NCBI RefSeq assembly: GCF_041146795.1
Contig: NC_135168.1
Coordinates: forward strand, 41,787,870-41,851,869
DNA: 64,000 nucleotides
Direction of reading: 5' to 3'
Source: Maylandia zebra
Taxonomy: Eukaryota; Chordata; Actinopteri; Cichliformes; Cichlidae
A program made the translations under genes and the position numbers. Below, piece after piece: positions 12,647-21,712 of the stretch; within the stretch, counting starts at the first letter, position 1; each line of letters begins with the position of its first letter. The notes beneath the pieces were generated by a model, which was given only the letters and a program-made list of their open reading frames with translations, searched no databases and was not told the DNA's origin.

Positions 12647-14144
12647 CAGGTGGCGGTAAAGTGGACTTTGAGGACTTTGTAGAGCTGATGGGACCCAAGA
12701 TGCTGGCAGAGACAGCTGACATGATCGGAGTCAAAGAATTGCGAGACGCATTCAAAGAGGTCAAGAGACATGCTGTCATTTACAACATAAAGACCTAAAC
12801 ATAAATTTAATTGTAGTGACTTTATTAACAGCAGCATTGGATTGTAGCATGTGACTTTGCTGCTATGAAAATATCAGTTGTGGGGGAGGCCTGTAAATCA
12901 GAATCCATTGGGAACGATAAACAAATAAGACTAAGCATAACCCTTGAAATATAAAAGAAGAAATAGAAGCACGCAGGAGTTTCTGGAATGAAACTTGGAT
13001 AAAAATAATCATTTATTACTGTGCAGTTTGTTTATGGAACAAGTCAAGCTCATTTCTCCTTTGCAGACCTTCATTATGGGTTCAAATAGACAGGCCGATC
13101 TTTGTAACCATAAGTGGGAGGTAGGCTTTTTTCACAGCAGATATTGTGACATTTCATAGCAGAAAAATCACAGGTATGCATAGTTTAATGATGGCTGGAT
13201 TCACTCAGGTTAGACCGTTTCAGGATCCTGGCATTGTGCATGCTCACTCACTGGAATAGCAAACAGAGCCACTTCATTTTTACCTTTGAATAGTATACTG
13301 TATGTTAATGTGCATCAATTTACCAGATACATTAGATGTCAGCATGTCAGTTCATAGCAAAAATATTAAACGTCACCTTATGTCCCAGGGCAGGTCACAT
13401 AAAACATAAAACAATAAGCAAAAACATACAGATACACAACACAAACCAACAAAAACAAACACATCTGTGTTTAATGACACCTTCATTTTTCCTGCTATAG
13501 AAGGCCAAACAGGTCCGAAATACTAAAATATATTCACATATAAAGAAATGAGAGCTATGAAGGTTAGGCTACAGCAAATGAATCCAAAAAGAAACACAGT
13601 AAGTGCAAAACAAACGTCTGAGAGGAAAGAAACCTTCACTGTTTTTAGTTGTCATTTGACCTTTCAGGGCAGTTTTCTCATCATGTTAGTGGCCGACAAA
13701 CCTACAACAATGCATGAGGAATATTTCTGTTAAAAATGAAGATTTCCTAGATTATAAAACTTTAATATTTTGTGTAATTAAAGTCACAAATGCATGAGCA
13801 AAACACAATAAATATAATAAGTAAATAATTGAAGAATATTCATAATTGTGCTTAAAAGGACTGTTTCTTTCTGTCTGTATCCAGTTTGACTCTAATGGTG
13901 ATGGCCAGATCAGTTTAATGGAGCTGCGTGAGGCCATGAAGAAGCTGATGGGAGAACAAGTGACTAACAGAGAGATCAACGAGATCCTCAAAGACGCTGA
14001 CCTGAACGGAGATGGCCTGGTGGACTTTGAAGGTGTGGGAAGGCCTTGATGGGATCAGTTGACTGATCGTGTTTATCCTCCTCTGTTTCTCTCTCACTTC
14101 TTTTCTCGTCTCTTTCAGAGTTTGTGCGAATGATGTCCCGCTGA
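1960..14144 (+). CDS. cabp4: Calcium-binding protein, CABP4-like long isoform (spliced)
   Basis: Coding exons read as 1960-2040, 2589-2849, 12211-12241, 12361-12495, 12650-12759, 13885-14032 and 14119-14144, giving 263 aa (human CABP4 is 275). The first two exons encode a lysine- and glutamate-rich N-terminus ending in [11 protein letters not shown]; human CABP4 has a similar LLNRVFGK just before its EF-hands. The core carries EF1 (loop [12 protein letters not shown]), a degenerate EF2, EF3 ([12 protein letters not shown]) and EF4 ([12 protein letters not shown]), and ends in FVRMMSR. CaBPs are calmodulin relatives; in photoreceptor terminals CABP4 modulates Cav1.4 channels. The [12 protein letters not shown] stretch fits CABP4 better than CABP1, but much of the core is also CABP1-like, so the paralog call is likely rather than certain. 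The first ATG is at 1960; in-frame ATGs follow at 1966 and 2008. Confidence 0.82.
2941..2968. repeat. (GT)n microsatellite
   Basis: Short GT repeat in the first long intron of the cabp4-like gene, just after the exon ending at 2849. A further GT-rich patch follows to about 3010. Confidence 0.85.
5225..5308. repeat. (GT)n microsatellite
   Basis: About 42 GT units without interruption, inside the long cabp4-like intron. Confidence 0.97.
5848..5970. repeat. Possible terminal fragment of a Tc1-like element
   Basis: The text from 5848 (CAGTGCTTGAAAGTTAGTGA, then ACCCTTT) resembles the end of a familiar teleost Tc1-like transposon as I remember it. No matching opposite terminus was found nearby, so this would be a solo fragment. 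The call rests on recall of the family, not on an alignment. Confidence 0.35.
6060..6235. repeat. Dispersed teleost repeat fragment
   Basis: The stretch with AAATCACAACAACAACC, a short ACCCTATAAT segment and AGTGGGAAGAAAAACTCCC matches a repeat seen very often in fish introns and UTRs. Family assignment is from memory. No coding capacity. Confidence 0.4.
7108..7178. repeat. (CA)n microsatellite
   Basis: About 35 CA units, intronic in the cabp4-like gene. Confidence 0.97.
8325..8640 (-). mobile_element. Tc1/mariner relic, terminal fragment (family shared with 14769-15340)
   Basis: The minus strand here shares long stretches with the relic at 14769-15340, including the transposase segment around GGTTGTGTGGGAAAATCC and the text ATGCCATGTGATTGGCT. 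The segment near 8612-8637 (GCCTAATAAAGAGGCCAGTG) matches the terminal GTACCTAATAAAGTGGCC sequence typical of this teleost Tc1-like family. Only the N-terminal helix-turn-helix end of the gene and one terminus remain, and the reading frame is decayed. Confidence 0.65.
9600..14144 (+). CDS. cabp4: Calcium-binding protein, CaBP1/2-like short isoform from an internal promoter (predicted)
   Basis: A second 5' module fits the same core. Exon 9600-9638 encodes [13 protein letters not shown] and ends at a strong donor (AAG|gtaagt). Exon 10729-10920 follows a pyrimidine-containing acceptor and ends at CTC|gtatgt. Both are phase 0 and join the shared exon at 12211, giving 226 aa, close to L-CaBP1 (227) and CABP2 (220). 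The MGN start is an N-myristoylation signal as in CaBP1 and CABP2. The second exon contains [19 protein letters not shown], matching the HNLLGPACIFLRKGFA block of CaBP1. Human CABP4 lacks this block. The acceptor at 10728 is my choice; a later one is possible. Use of the isoform is inferred from sequence, with no transcript evidence. Confidence 0.68.
9639..10728 (+). other. Intron of the short cabp isoform
   Basis: AT-rich intron between exon 9600-9638 and exon 10729-10920. It holds a short (AT)n run near 10232-10251 and nothing else I can name. Confidence 0.5.
10921..12210 (+). other. Intron joining either 5' module to the shared EF-hand core
   Basis: Begins at the GTATGT donor and ends at the acceptor ccccacggcag at 12210. 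No exon or repeat of note was seen within it. The open frame running past 10920 is intron read-through. Confidence 0.5.
12327..12352. repeat. (GT)n tract directly before a splice acceptor
   Basis: About 13 GT units end only 8 bases before exon 12361-12495 of the cabp4-like gene, taking the place of a normal polypyrimidine tract (acceptor GTCTTACCAG). Confidence 0.9.
12559..12644. repeat. (GT)n tract filling a 154-bp intron of the cabp4-like gene
   Basis: About 43 GT units run to within five bases of the acceptor TTTCAG at 12649. The intron (12496-12649) is more than half repeat. UG repeats next to 3' splice sites are known binding sites for TDP-43 and CELF proteins. Confidence 0.95.
12760..13884 (+). 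other. Intron of the cabp4-like gene
   Basis: AT-rich intron between the EF2 and EF3 coding exons. Its donor is the weak GAG|gtcaag. No repeat or exon could be identified inside it. Confidence 0.5.
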
Positions 14145-14467
14145 CCAGTCCACGTGTCAGACAGACATTACGCAACTGCTGGCTAAGCATCACACTACTC
14201 TGTAGTGGACATCCTTCATTTGCTCTTAAGAGCATGCATCTCAAATTATATTTTTGTATTAAAAAGTAATGAAACAAAAAAACTGTTGTAGCTAACAAAG
14301 ACTGCACATGTACGAATTTAAAGGTGTAATATGTACAGTAGATAAATATGTCAAACATATCAGCAGCTTCACATTTACCATTTTCAGTTTTTTAGATGTA
14401 TTTTTATATGAGTGTTTGTTCTTCGAGTGTAAAAGCTTGTTTGTAAAATCATAGACCTGTTTTTAAT

Positions 14468-14473
14468 TAATAA
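14468..14473 (+). terminator. Polyadenylation signal of the cabp4-like gene
   Basis: AATAAA about 325 bases after the TGA stop at 14142-14144, in AT-rich DNA; a plausible transcript end near 14490. Confidence 0.6.
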
Positions 14474-14768
14474 AACATATATAAAATGGACAAATTGTTC
14501 AATTATTATGACCTGATACATAATTAAAGACCCAGACTAGTTTGATGGACAATGAAGTACTAGAAGGACCAACTGCTACACATAAGGAGGATGACATGGA
14601 TATAATATATTTTTAAACTGATCAACTTTTCTATATTTGTATTCATTAGTAATCTACATAACCAATCTTTAAGGAAATTAAGGTAATAAACAAAGATACA
14701 CTGAGCTCTAAAATCTGCCGTGCTGTAAAGCATTTGGATTGCGGCTGATGGCAGCTATTACATGTTGT

Positions 14769-15340
14769 TTATGCCAAATTCTGAACATTCAAATGTTTCA
14801 GTAGACTCATCACACAGCTGACTGGTGTGGCACCTGGTGTGGTCTTCTGTTGCTGATGGCTGATTGCCCAGATATGCTCTTTTGTTGTCCTCAGGTCAAA
14901 AATGACCCGTAGGCGAATGGCAAACAAGTATATGGGAATCCCGAGGACAACACAAGGGTTAAGCGAGTTACTGTTGTCTTTCCTTCTAACCCGAAGCACT
15001 CTGGTCAGCCTCCTCTGACCTCTGGCATCAACAAGAGATTTTTTTTCCCAATGAACTGCTGCTCCCTGGATCTTTCCTGTTCTTTGAAGCATTTTCTGTA
15101 AACCCTAGAGACGGTTGTGTGGGAAAATCCCAGCAGATCAGCAGTTTCTGAAACACTCAGATCAGCCCGTCTGGCACCAACAACCAACAACCGTGCCACA
15201 TTCAAAGTCACTTAAATCAGCTTTCATCCTCATTCTGATGCTCGGTTTAAACTTCAGCACATCGTCCTGACCATGTCTACGGGCATAAATACATTAAGTT
15301 GCTGCCATGTGATTGGCTAGTTCAATATTTGAACTAAAAG
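14769..15340 (-). mobile_element. Tc1/mariner transposase relic
   Basis: On the minus strand, 15005-15211 encodes the DNA-binding part of a Tc1-like transposase, with helix-turn-helix text ADLSVSETADLLGFSHTTVS. The adjoining frame carries DARGQRRLTR and further text of the same family. The 3' part jumps to the region around the first catalytic Asp, so the middle and end of the gene are largely missing. The frame is broken and the copy is non-autonomous. It lies downstream of the cabp4-like gene and is not a host gene. Confidence 0.75.
14876..14963. mobile_element. Possible short piggyBac-type MITE inside the Tc1 relic
   Basis: The two ends are imperfect inverted repeats: TTGTTGTCCTCAGGTCAAAA on the left and CCGAGGACAACACAAGGGTTAA on the right in shortened form. 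TTGTGTTGTCCTCGGGTCA-type termini flanked by TTAA occur in small piggyBac-like elements of fish. A TTAA is present at the right junction; the left one is not clear. Confidence 0.4.
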
Positions 15341-16420
15341 CAGTTGAACATTATATTTTAATTTCAACATTTAAATTTTTTATTGAATTTTATGCTTGGC
15401 GAGGTTAGAATTAACTAAAAACTAAAACTAGATGTAGAAAAAAACATTTTTTTTAATTAAAATATGAATAAATATAAAAATTTGGGGAAAAATTAAAACT
15501 AACTAAAACACTTTTGTTAACTTGAAAAGCTAAAATTTAGTTAAAATAGAGAAACGATCCTTAGTTTCAGTATTTCTTAGTCACTGATGGACGCATTTAT
15601 TGAGACTCCGGAGGTCTACTAAACTGCTTTCAAAAAGTTCTGCATTTTTATTGTAATACCTTTGGTCTTTTTCCTGAATCCTGCCTCTGACATATGCCCT
15701 GCAACTAAAAAGACTAAAATTAATGCTGAAAATACTAAATAAACAATTAAAAAAACAATTAAAACTAAGCATTTTCAATAAAAAATAAACCAAAACAAGA
15801 AAATCCACTCTAGAAACTGAGTTAAAAACAAAAACTCAAAACGAAATAAAATTAATAACTACGTAGAAAATACAAAACTAGAAAATAAAAAACTGTGATA
15901 ACTCTGGTAGATTCATCGCTATTAAGATGTTTTGGTTTGGGGGGTTTTACAATATATAAAAGAAGTTTAAAGGAAATGAGTTTGTGTTTTATGTTCAATT
16001 CAAAACAGAAATTTCGATGGGACCTCTTGTTATGCAGAGCCTGTGCACAATGCAGCAGTCACATGATCAGAATCACATGTCTGAAACTGCTCTGCTTCCC
16101 AACTGACTCTTTTTCTATGCAACACAAAGCATTGTGCCACTGGGAGGTTTTTAAAGCTGAGTATGCAAAGGTTTAACAAACCCAAACCAGAAACAACATC
16201 AGTGTTTATTCAATGAATTTTTAACAACCATATGTTGACACTGAAAACTGTGATCGCACAGAAGAAACACTGGCTCGCATTATTAAAATAAAGAAAAAAA
16301 AATATTTTTAGTGTCCGGCTGTCCACATTTTTATCCATTTTTTAAATGATGTGTTATTGATTTATATTAATTTAAGTGATTTCTATGTAATAAGTAACAA
16401 CAACGACGTCTTTGAAATCA
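15341..16420. other. A-rich intergenic DNA between the cabp4-like gene and crybb1
   Basis: From about 15340 to 15890 the sequence is dominated by degenerate AAACTAAA/AACTAAAAC units, a low-complexity repeat common in fish. The rest is unremarkable AT-rich DNA. No gene seen. Confidence 0.5.
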
Positions 16421-16431
16421 AGATTTTCCTT

Positions 16432-16437
16432 TTTATT
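16432..16437 (-). terminator. crybb1: Polyadenylation signal of crybb1
   Basis: AATAAA on the minus strand, about 510 bases beyond the crybb1 stop codon. Confidence 0.6.
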
Positions 16438-16945
16438 GAAAACTTGGCCAGGATTCTGTACAGCAGAGAGGGTGTGCAATGCACAGGGGCAGGAAGACGA
16501 GGGAGCAGGGGGCTCTAAGGACTCAGTTTCCCATGGTGCATCATACCCTGAGCTGAGAATCGTGTATGTAAAACAGTAAGAGACACTCCGTTCCCTCTAC
16601 TGTGTCTCAGAGGTCTGTGGAGGGGAATGAAGCGAGGGACTAAAAATAAAAATAAAAGAAGAAAAGGGAGGAAAGCAAAGCTCAGCCCACAGGGGAGAAA
16701 GAGAAAAGTAGAAACAGAGAGGAATGGAGGGTGGTCTGATGGTTTTGTGGTCCAGCTGGCCCTTCCACTGAGGTGTTTTCTCCAGTCAGGGGCAGACATA
16801 GATCCTCACCCTTCCCCTCACTGCATTAGATCAAAGACCTTCTTAAGGCACTAAGGTAAAGGCCTCAGACGTCTCTCCCCCTTTCCCGCTTCCTCCGCCC
16901 CTCTCCCTCACCTCCGCTTTTTCTCTTTCTCTCCTTCCCTGAGCC

Positions 16946-17976
16946 TCACTTGCTGGCCATGGTGTAGCAGCCCTGTTGGTGCCACTGCATGTCACGGATA
17001 CGCCTCACAGACTGGAACTGAGGATGGCGGGCGCCATATTCATTGAAGTGCCTGTATTCGCCCTTCTCCAGCAGGTACTGGCTGCCACGGTATCCAGGGA
17101 ACTGGTATCCCACAAAGCTGGGAAAAAAAGATGAAACATGTCAATTTATTTGTTTTTATGGCCTTTAAATTTGGTATTTAAGCTCCACTGATGGTTGACA
17201 CTCACGTTCCACAGCTGACAATGATGCTGCCCACTCTGTCGGTGAAGCCATAGGAGAACAGGCTGGGGACGTCATCGTCCATGATCTCCATCTTGCGGCC
17301 CTTGAACTCTCCAACCTCATACAGGCAGATCTTGTGCTTCTCGGGGTCCTGGCACATGGGAAAATAGAGGGAGACAGAGGTTTTATTTAGAGGGGAGTCT
17401 AAAGAGGAAAAAAAGTGACGTTTTAAAGAAATAGAAGATTTTTACCATTCTGACGGGCCTGAAGGACAGCAGGTAATCGTTCTTCTGGCAGTTGCTCCAG
17501 GAGTCCCAGCGGGGATACTCTCCCTTCTCCAGGATGTACATCTCACCGCAGAAGTTCATCTGCTCGAAGCCCACGAAGCTGCGGACGAGGAAGCGTCATG
17601 AAGCAACCAATCTAAATCTTAGATGCACAAACACAAGTGTATTTCATTTGACACTTACGGTCCACATTCAACACGCAGGGAGCGCACGCGGTCCATGCCC
17701 ATCTCACACACATTCATGCACTCATTGCTGATTTCGATCATGCGACCCTGGAAGTTCTCCTGGTCGAACACGTACATCTGGAGGAAAGTAATACGTCAGA
17801 ACAACATCAGTAAGGGTCTGTGATGTGAATTTTTTCAGCGTAGCCACTGTTATCTGTATCTGAAACAGGAGAGAACCACCCACCTTGTAGGACATCATTC
17901 CCATCTCAGACTTCTTGCTCTGGGCAGCCTTTCCGTCAGTCTGGGAGGAAGTCTTGGATTTATCTCCGCTGGACAT
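16946..17976 (-). CDS. crybb1: Beta-crystallin B1 (spliced)
   Basis: Coding exons on the minus strand are 17976-17884, 17777-17659, 17578-17446, 17348-17206 and 17117-16946, giving 219 aa. All junctions are GT/AG and the frame is continuous. The protein has a short Ser/Lys/Gln-rich N-terminal arm (31 residues) and then four Greek-key motifs, one per exon, as is standard for beta-crystallins. Diagnostic text includes [54 protein letters not shown] and [13 protein letters not shown]; the last matches the C-terminal extension of CRYBB1 (RLRDKQWHLEGSF in human). It is a basic beta-crystallin, a structural lens protein that oligomerises with acidic partners such as the product of the neighbouring gene. 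The N-arm is shorter than the mammalian one (about 58 residues), which is normal in fish. Confidence 0.93.
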
Positions 17977-18164
17977 GATTACTGAGTGGAAAGAGAAACG
18001 GAAGAAATAGGGAGAGATTGTTTATTCGTGTGATAAGTGCAGCCTTTCGTATTGCCACGAGATTGTTGAGGAACTCAAATGAATTAAAGGTAAAGGAAAG
18101 CTTAAACCTAATCTATGCCCTTTCCGCTTGCTGCTGGACCTCCTGCTGGCGTGTGAGCGTGTAC

Positions 18165-18210
18165 CTTACCTGTGTGTGCGATGCCTGTGCCGAGCCTCAC
18201 TCAGAGTGTG
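18165..18210 (-). other. crybb1: crybb1 noncoding first exon (predicted)
   Basis: A donor CACAG|gtaagg (minus strand) lies at 18170/18169 and an acceptor CTTTCCACTCAG lies just before the coding exon, leaving a few bases of leader before the ATG. The start would lie about 30 bases below the TATA box. Confidence 0.6.
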
Positions 18211-18233
18211 TGTGGCTCGGAGTGCGCCCCTCG

Positions 18234-18241
18234 CTTTTATA
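18234..18241 (-). promoter_or_regulatory. crybb1: TATA box of crybb1
   Basis: TATAAAAG on the minus strand, about 65 bases upstream of the predicted first-exon donor. A TAATCC-type homeodomain core lies about 25 bases further upstream (minus strand, near 18262-18267), and a GCTGAGGTCA, resembling part of a Maf response element, lies at 18287-18296. The regulatory reading is inference. Confidence 0.65.
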
Positions 18242-19211
18242 CGCTGGCGCACATAGGAGAGGGATTATGGGAAGAGAAACAAACTCGCTGAGGTCAGAGA
18301 CAAGAGACAAAAGAAACCCCGCATCATCAGAGAGGGACGGACCAAGGGTGATGGGGATGGGCAGAGACAGAGGAGGACAGACACCAGCTGGAGCACAGAC
18401 TGGCCAATTAAAAAGTAGTCAGGTTTAGATTTCAGACAGTTTAGTCTTCTGTCTCCCCTTGAATGCGTGATTTAAAATAAAACCAAGTTCCCCAGACTGT
18501 AGGAACAGAATGTATGAAGAGTAAAAATGTGTAAGCTGTTTTATAACCCTGACTGAAAACTATAAAACCATAACCCTTTAAATAAAGTGTCAGATGTGTA
18601 TTTATGCTTTTTAAAGGTTAATTACTGTATGATGTATACAACCTTTTCATGTCCCACAGACAACAACTGGCAACATAACAACAGGCTGCACAATCTAGCC
18701 TGACTTTGAATGAATAGGTGTTTAAACTGGGATGTAACTGGAAGGTACCAGTTACACTGTGTTTTACTTGTCTGTCTGACTGGTAATTTAGGTCAAACTT
18801 CCTGATCATTAGGGTTAAGCAGCTTCAATTAGATGCTACTAATTAAACAAGAGAAAACGTAAACCTTCCATTTCTGTACATTCGTTCACATCGACCCAGT
18901 TAAAACTTTATGCGTGGCTCTCTGCCGCGCCGTTAATCCCCACATTTTCCGCCCCGATTCCGACCCTTTGTGCGCGGGGCACGCGCTGGACTGCTGACCG
19001 GGGTCCGAACATACTGGAGAGGCTTTTGTTTCCGAGCCTCGGCAGCACTTTAGGATCTGCTGAGCTAGACGCTGGAGGGGGACAACAGCGTCCAGAGGCC
19101 ACACAGCAGCTCCGGCGGCGCGCGCATGGTTACTGTGTCAAAACGGAGAGCTTGCATGGTCCGAAGCGTACGCGCGAACGCGCAGAAGTAGGCGCGCTCC
19201 CCGACCGTCGA
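18242..19211. other. Shared upstream region between two divergent crystallin genes
   Basis: About 1 kb separates the two TATA boxes. The side near the acidic crystallin (18910-19210) is GC- and CpG-rich, unlike the surrounding DNA. Maf-type half sites TGCTGAC (18992-18998) and TGCTGAG (19058-19064) are visible. These are candidate lens elements only. No gene is supported inside. Confidence 0.5.
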
Positions 19212-19218
19212 TATAAAA
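19212..19218 (+). promoter_or_regulatory. TATA box of the acidic beta-crystallin gene
   Basis: TATAAAA followed about 90 bases later by a donor CTAG|gtaagg at 19307, so a noncoding first exon of roughly 19242-19307 is predicted. Confidence 0.65.
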
Positions 19219-19693
19219 CTGAAGCGCCAGGTTCTCTGAAAGCTCTACGCGAGGCAGGCGGTAGGCGCGTACCACTCCCGAGCTCTTCCAATAAAGTGCC
19301 ATTCTAGGTAAGGCTGCATCTCTGCTTTCAGCTCAGCTCAGGGTCCGACAGACAGGTGGTGCTTTCACACAGAAACTGAAATCCAAAAGCACTTTGTGAC
19401 ACCTGTGAAACACTTCTGTTGCTGTCAGTCAGATTGTAAAAAATATATATATATTTGCTTTAAAAGTGTGAATTAGCTGTTCATGGCCAGACCACCCTTC
19501 AAATGTCGTAGCTGTGCAGCATAAACGATGCAGAAGGTGGAGTTTGAGGTGGAGTTACTGTGAGCGCGAACACCAGCGTGTTTTTGTCCGGTTATTTTAT
19601 CGAAATTATTATTTTTAATTATTACTATCTCTGACACTGTTTCACCAAAAACTTCCTGTTCTTTACTTTACATCCACACATCCAGGAGTAAAG

Positions 19694-21083
19694 ATGTACA
19701 GAACTACAAGGTCCCCAATGATCCAGCCCCTGGTTACCTCAGGAATGGGCATGGCTCCTTTCTTCAAGGTAAACAAATGCTCGTGAGGAGGTGTATATGA
19801 AATGTTTTATTATAGCCTTTGGAGCAGCAGCATCTAAACTCCTCCCCACTGATCTGTCTCCACAGGTGACCGTGTTTGAGCAGGAGCACTTCCAGGGCAA
19901 GTGCCTGGAGTTCACCTCCGAGTGCTGCAACATCCAGGAGTGCGGACTGGACAACATCCGCTCCATCAGGGTGGAGAGCGGAGCGTAAGTCTCAAAACTC
20001 TCTTTGTTACTAATAACAAATAGATGAAAACAAAACCCAGTGGACCAGCACAGAGTTAAAGAAATATATATAGACTTAATCCTCTTTTGATCACATCTAT
20101 TCCAAACACTAAAAAAAACACTAAAAATTCTTGTAAAAAGAATACAAAGATGTGGGGTTTTTTTTTTAATTGTAGCTCACCTGCAGTTGAAAAAAAGGTT
20201 GTTTCTTTACTGTAAATCTCACTTTGGAGACGCAAAGAAGAGCCGAGATTTTATCAGCAGTACAAAAACCTACATTACAGACCAACTTTTAAAGGGAGCA
20301 TCATGTAAACCAGCCTCTCTGTGTCTCTTCTGTGAAGCTGGGTGGGTTTCGAGCACCACGACTTCCAGGGCCAGCAGTTCATCATGGAGAGAGGAGAGTA
20401 CCCCCACTGGGACGCTTACAGCGGCTCCATCTCCTACCACGTGGAGCGCCTCATGTCTCTGCGCCCCATCTATTGCGCCGTGAGTACACCCCGACTCTCT
20501 CAGGGTCCAACCACATCCTCCTTTTGAACCCTGAAATCTCAAACCTAACTCTTGGATTTTTCTGTCCTGTTCAGTCCCACCAGAGCAGTCGCATGCTCAT
20601 TTTTGAGAAGGAGAACTTCTTGGGTCGCAGCGTGGAGATCTGTGATGACTACCCTTCTCTGCAGGCCATGGGATGGATGATGCCTGAAGTCGGCTCCATG
20701 CACGTGCAGTGTGGCGCGTAAGTATCACCCTAAAAACGAAAATGGGGATGGTACCCCTAACCAAATATTCATCGCAGTCCCTATTTTGTGACCATTAAAC
20801 ATCATCTGCCTATAAAACTGTACTCTTAAAATAATTAAAATCCATCATCAGCACATATTATTCCAATTACTAAATCCTAATTCTGACAGCAGCTACTGAA
20901 AACTGACTCTGCTGCCCTCTCCATCTGTCCCACAGCTTTGTCTGCTACCAGTACCCTGGCTACAGAGGCCAGCAGTACATCATGGAGTGTGAGAGACACA
21001 GTGGAGACTACCAGCACTGGAGGAACTGGGGCTCCCACTGTCAGACCCCCCAGATCCAGTCCATCAGGCGCATCCAGCACTGA
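19694..21083 (+). CDS. Acidic beta-crystallin, A4/A1 type (spliced)
   Basis: Coding exons are 19694-19768, 19866-19984, 20338-20479, 20575-20717 and 20936-21083, giving 208 aa. A 25-residue arm is followed by four Greek-key motifs, one per exon: [47 protein letters not shown] and [20 protein letters not shown], ending IQSIRRIQH. This is a structural lens protein and the likely heteromeric partner of the basic crystallin encoded next door. Head-to-head placement with crybb1 equals the mammalian CRYBB1/CRYBA4 arrangement and argues for cryba4. The text itself ([38 protein letters not shown]) looks more like CRYBA1, as in the fish cryba1-like genes. I therefore leave the symbol blank. The leader ATG follows an acceptor at 19685. 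Confidence 0.9.
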
Positions 21084-21611
21084 GAGGAGGACAGGCTGAG
21101 ACTGAGGCCACGGCCCACGGACAGCAGCTCCCCTCAACTCCCGCCTCCTTTTACCCATACCCCCCTCCTCTCTATCTTCCTCTCTTCAATCCTTTCCTTC
21201 ATCTTGACTTGAGCCGCGACAGCTGCCCCAACCCGACATCACCACTACTACTGATTTACAGCCAGAGTGTGATAAGAGACAATATCGCACTGTTAAAAGC
21301 ACAGGGAAACACACGCTCCACACGCGCACACACACCGACATAACTGACACACACACTGTGTCTTTTTACTTTGGTTTAGAGGTCGCTACACACCCGCACA
21401 CAAGCACACACCTGCGCTGTACTCCCGCCTGAGCTCGGCGATGAGCGTAGGAGTTCAAACCGAGGGGAGACGAAGCTCCAACATGGTGCCATGTCCAGGA
21501 AAGTCTCCCACGCTGCAGTCCCTCACTGAGTGCAGCAGACTGTGATATGGTGCAGCTCAGATGTGTTTTGTTGCAGTTGTGTGTAGGAGGTTGGTCCACA
21601 GGTTGATAACT

Positions 21612-21712
21612 AATAAACTCATTTTCACTTCATGTATTCTTTTTTTTTTTTCATTATTTCAAATTCTGTATGTGATTTAATTTGAGCCAAAAGAAAAAAA
21701 TATGTGAATAAA
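21612..21712 (+). terminator. Polyadenylation signals of the acidic crystallin gene
   Basis: AATAAA occurs at 21612-21617 and again at 21707-21712, downstream of a 530-base 3' untranslated region. Either could be used. Confidence 0.6.

Noticed and set aside
18018-18428. 136-codon plus-strand frame across the crybb1 promoter
   Set aside because: It overlaps the crybb1 TATA box and first exon in antisense and shows no recognisable protein features.
18886-19307. Open frames on both strands between the crystallin genes
   Set aside because: CpG-rich promoter DNA gives long chance frames; no motif and no conserved-looking text.
20270-21158. Minus-strand frames opposite the acidic crystallin exons
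   Set aside because: Antisense shadows of GC-rich coding exons.
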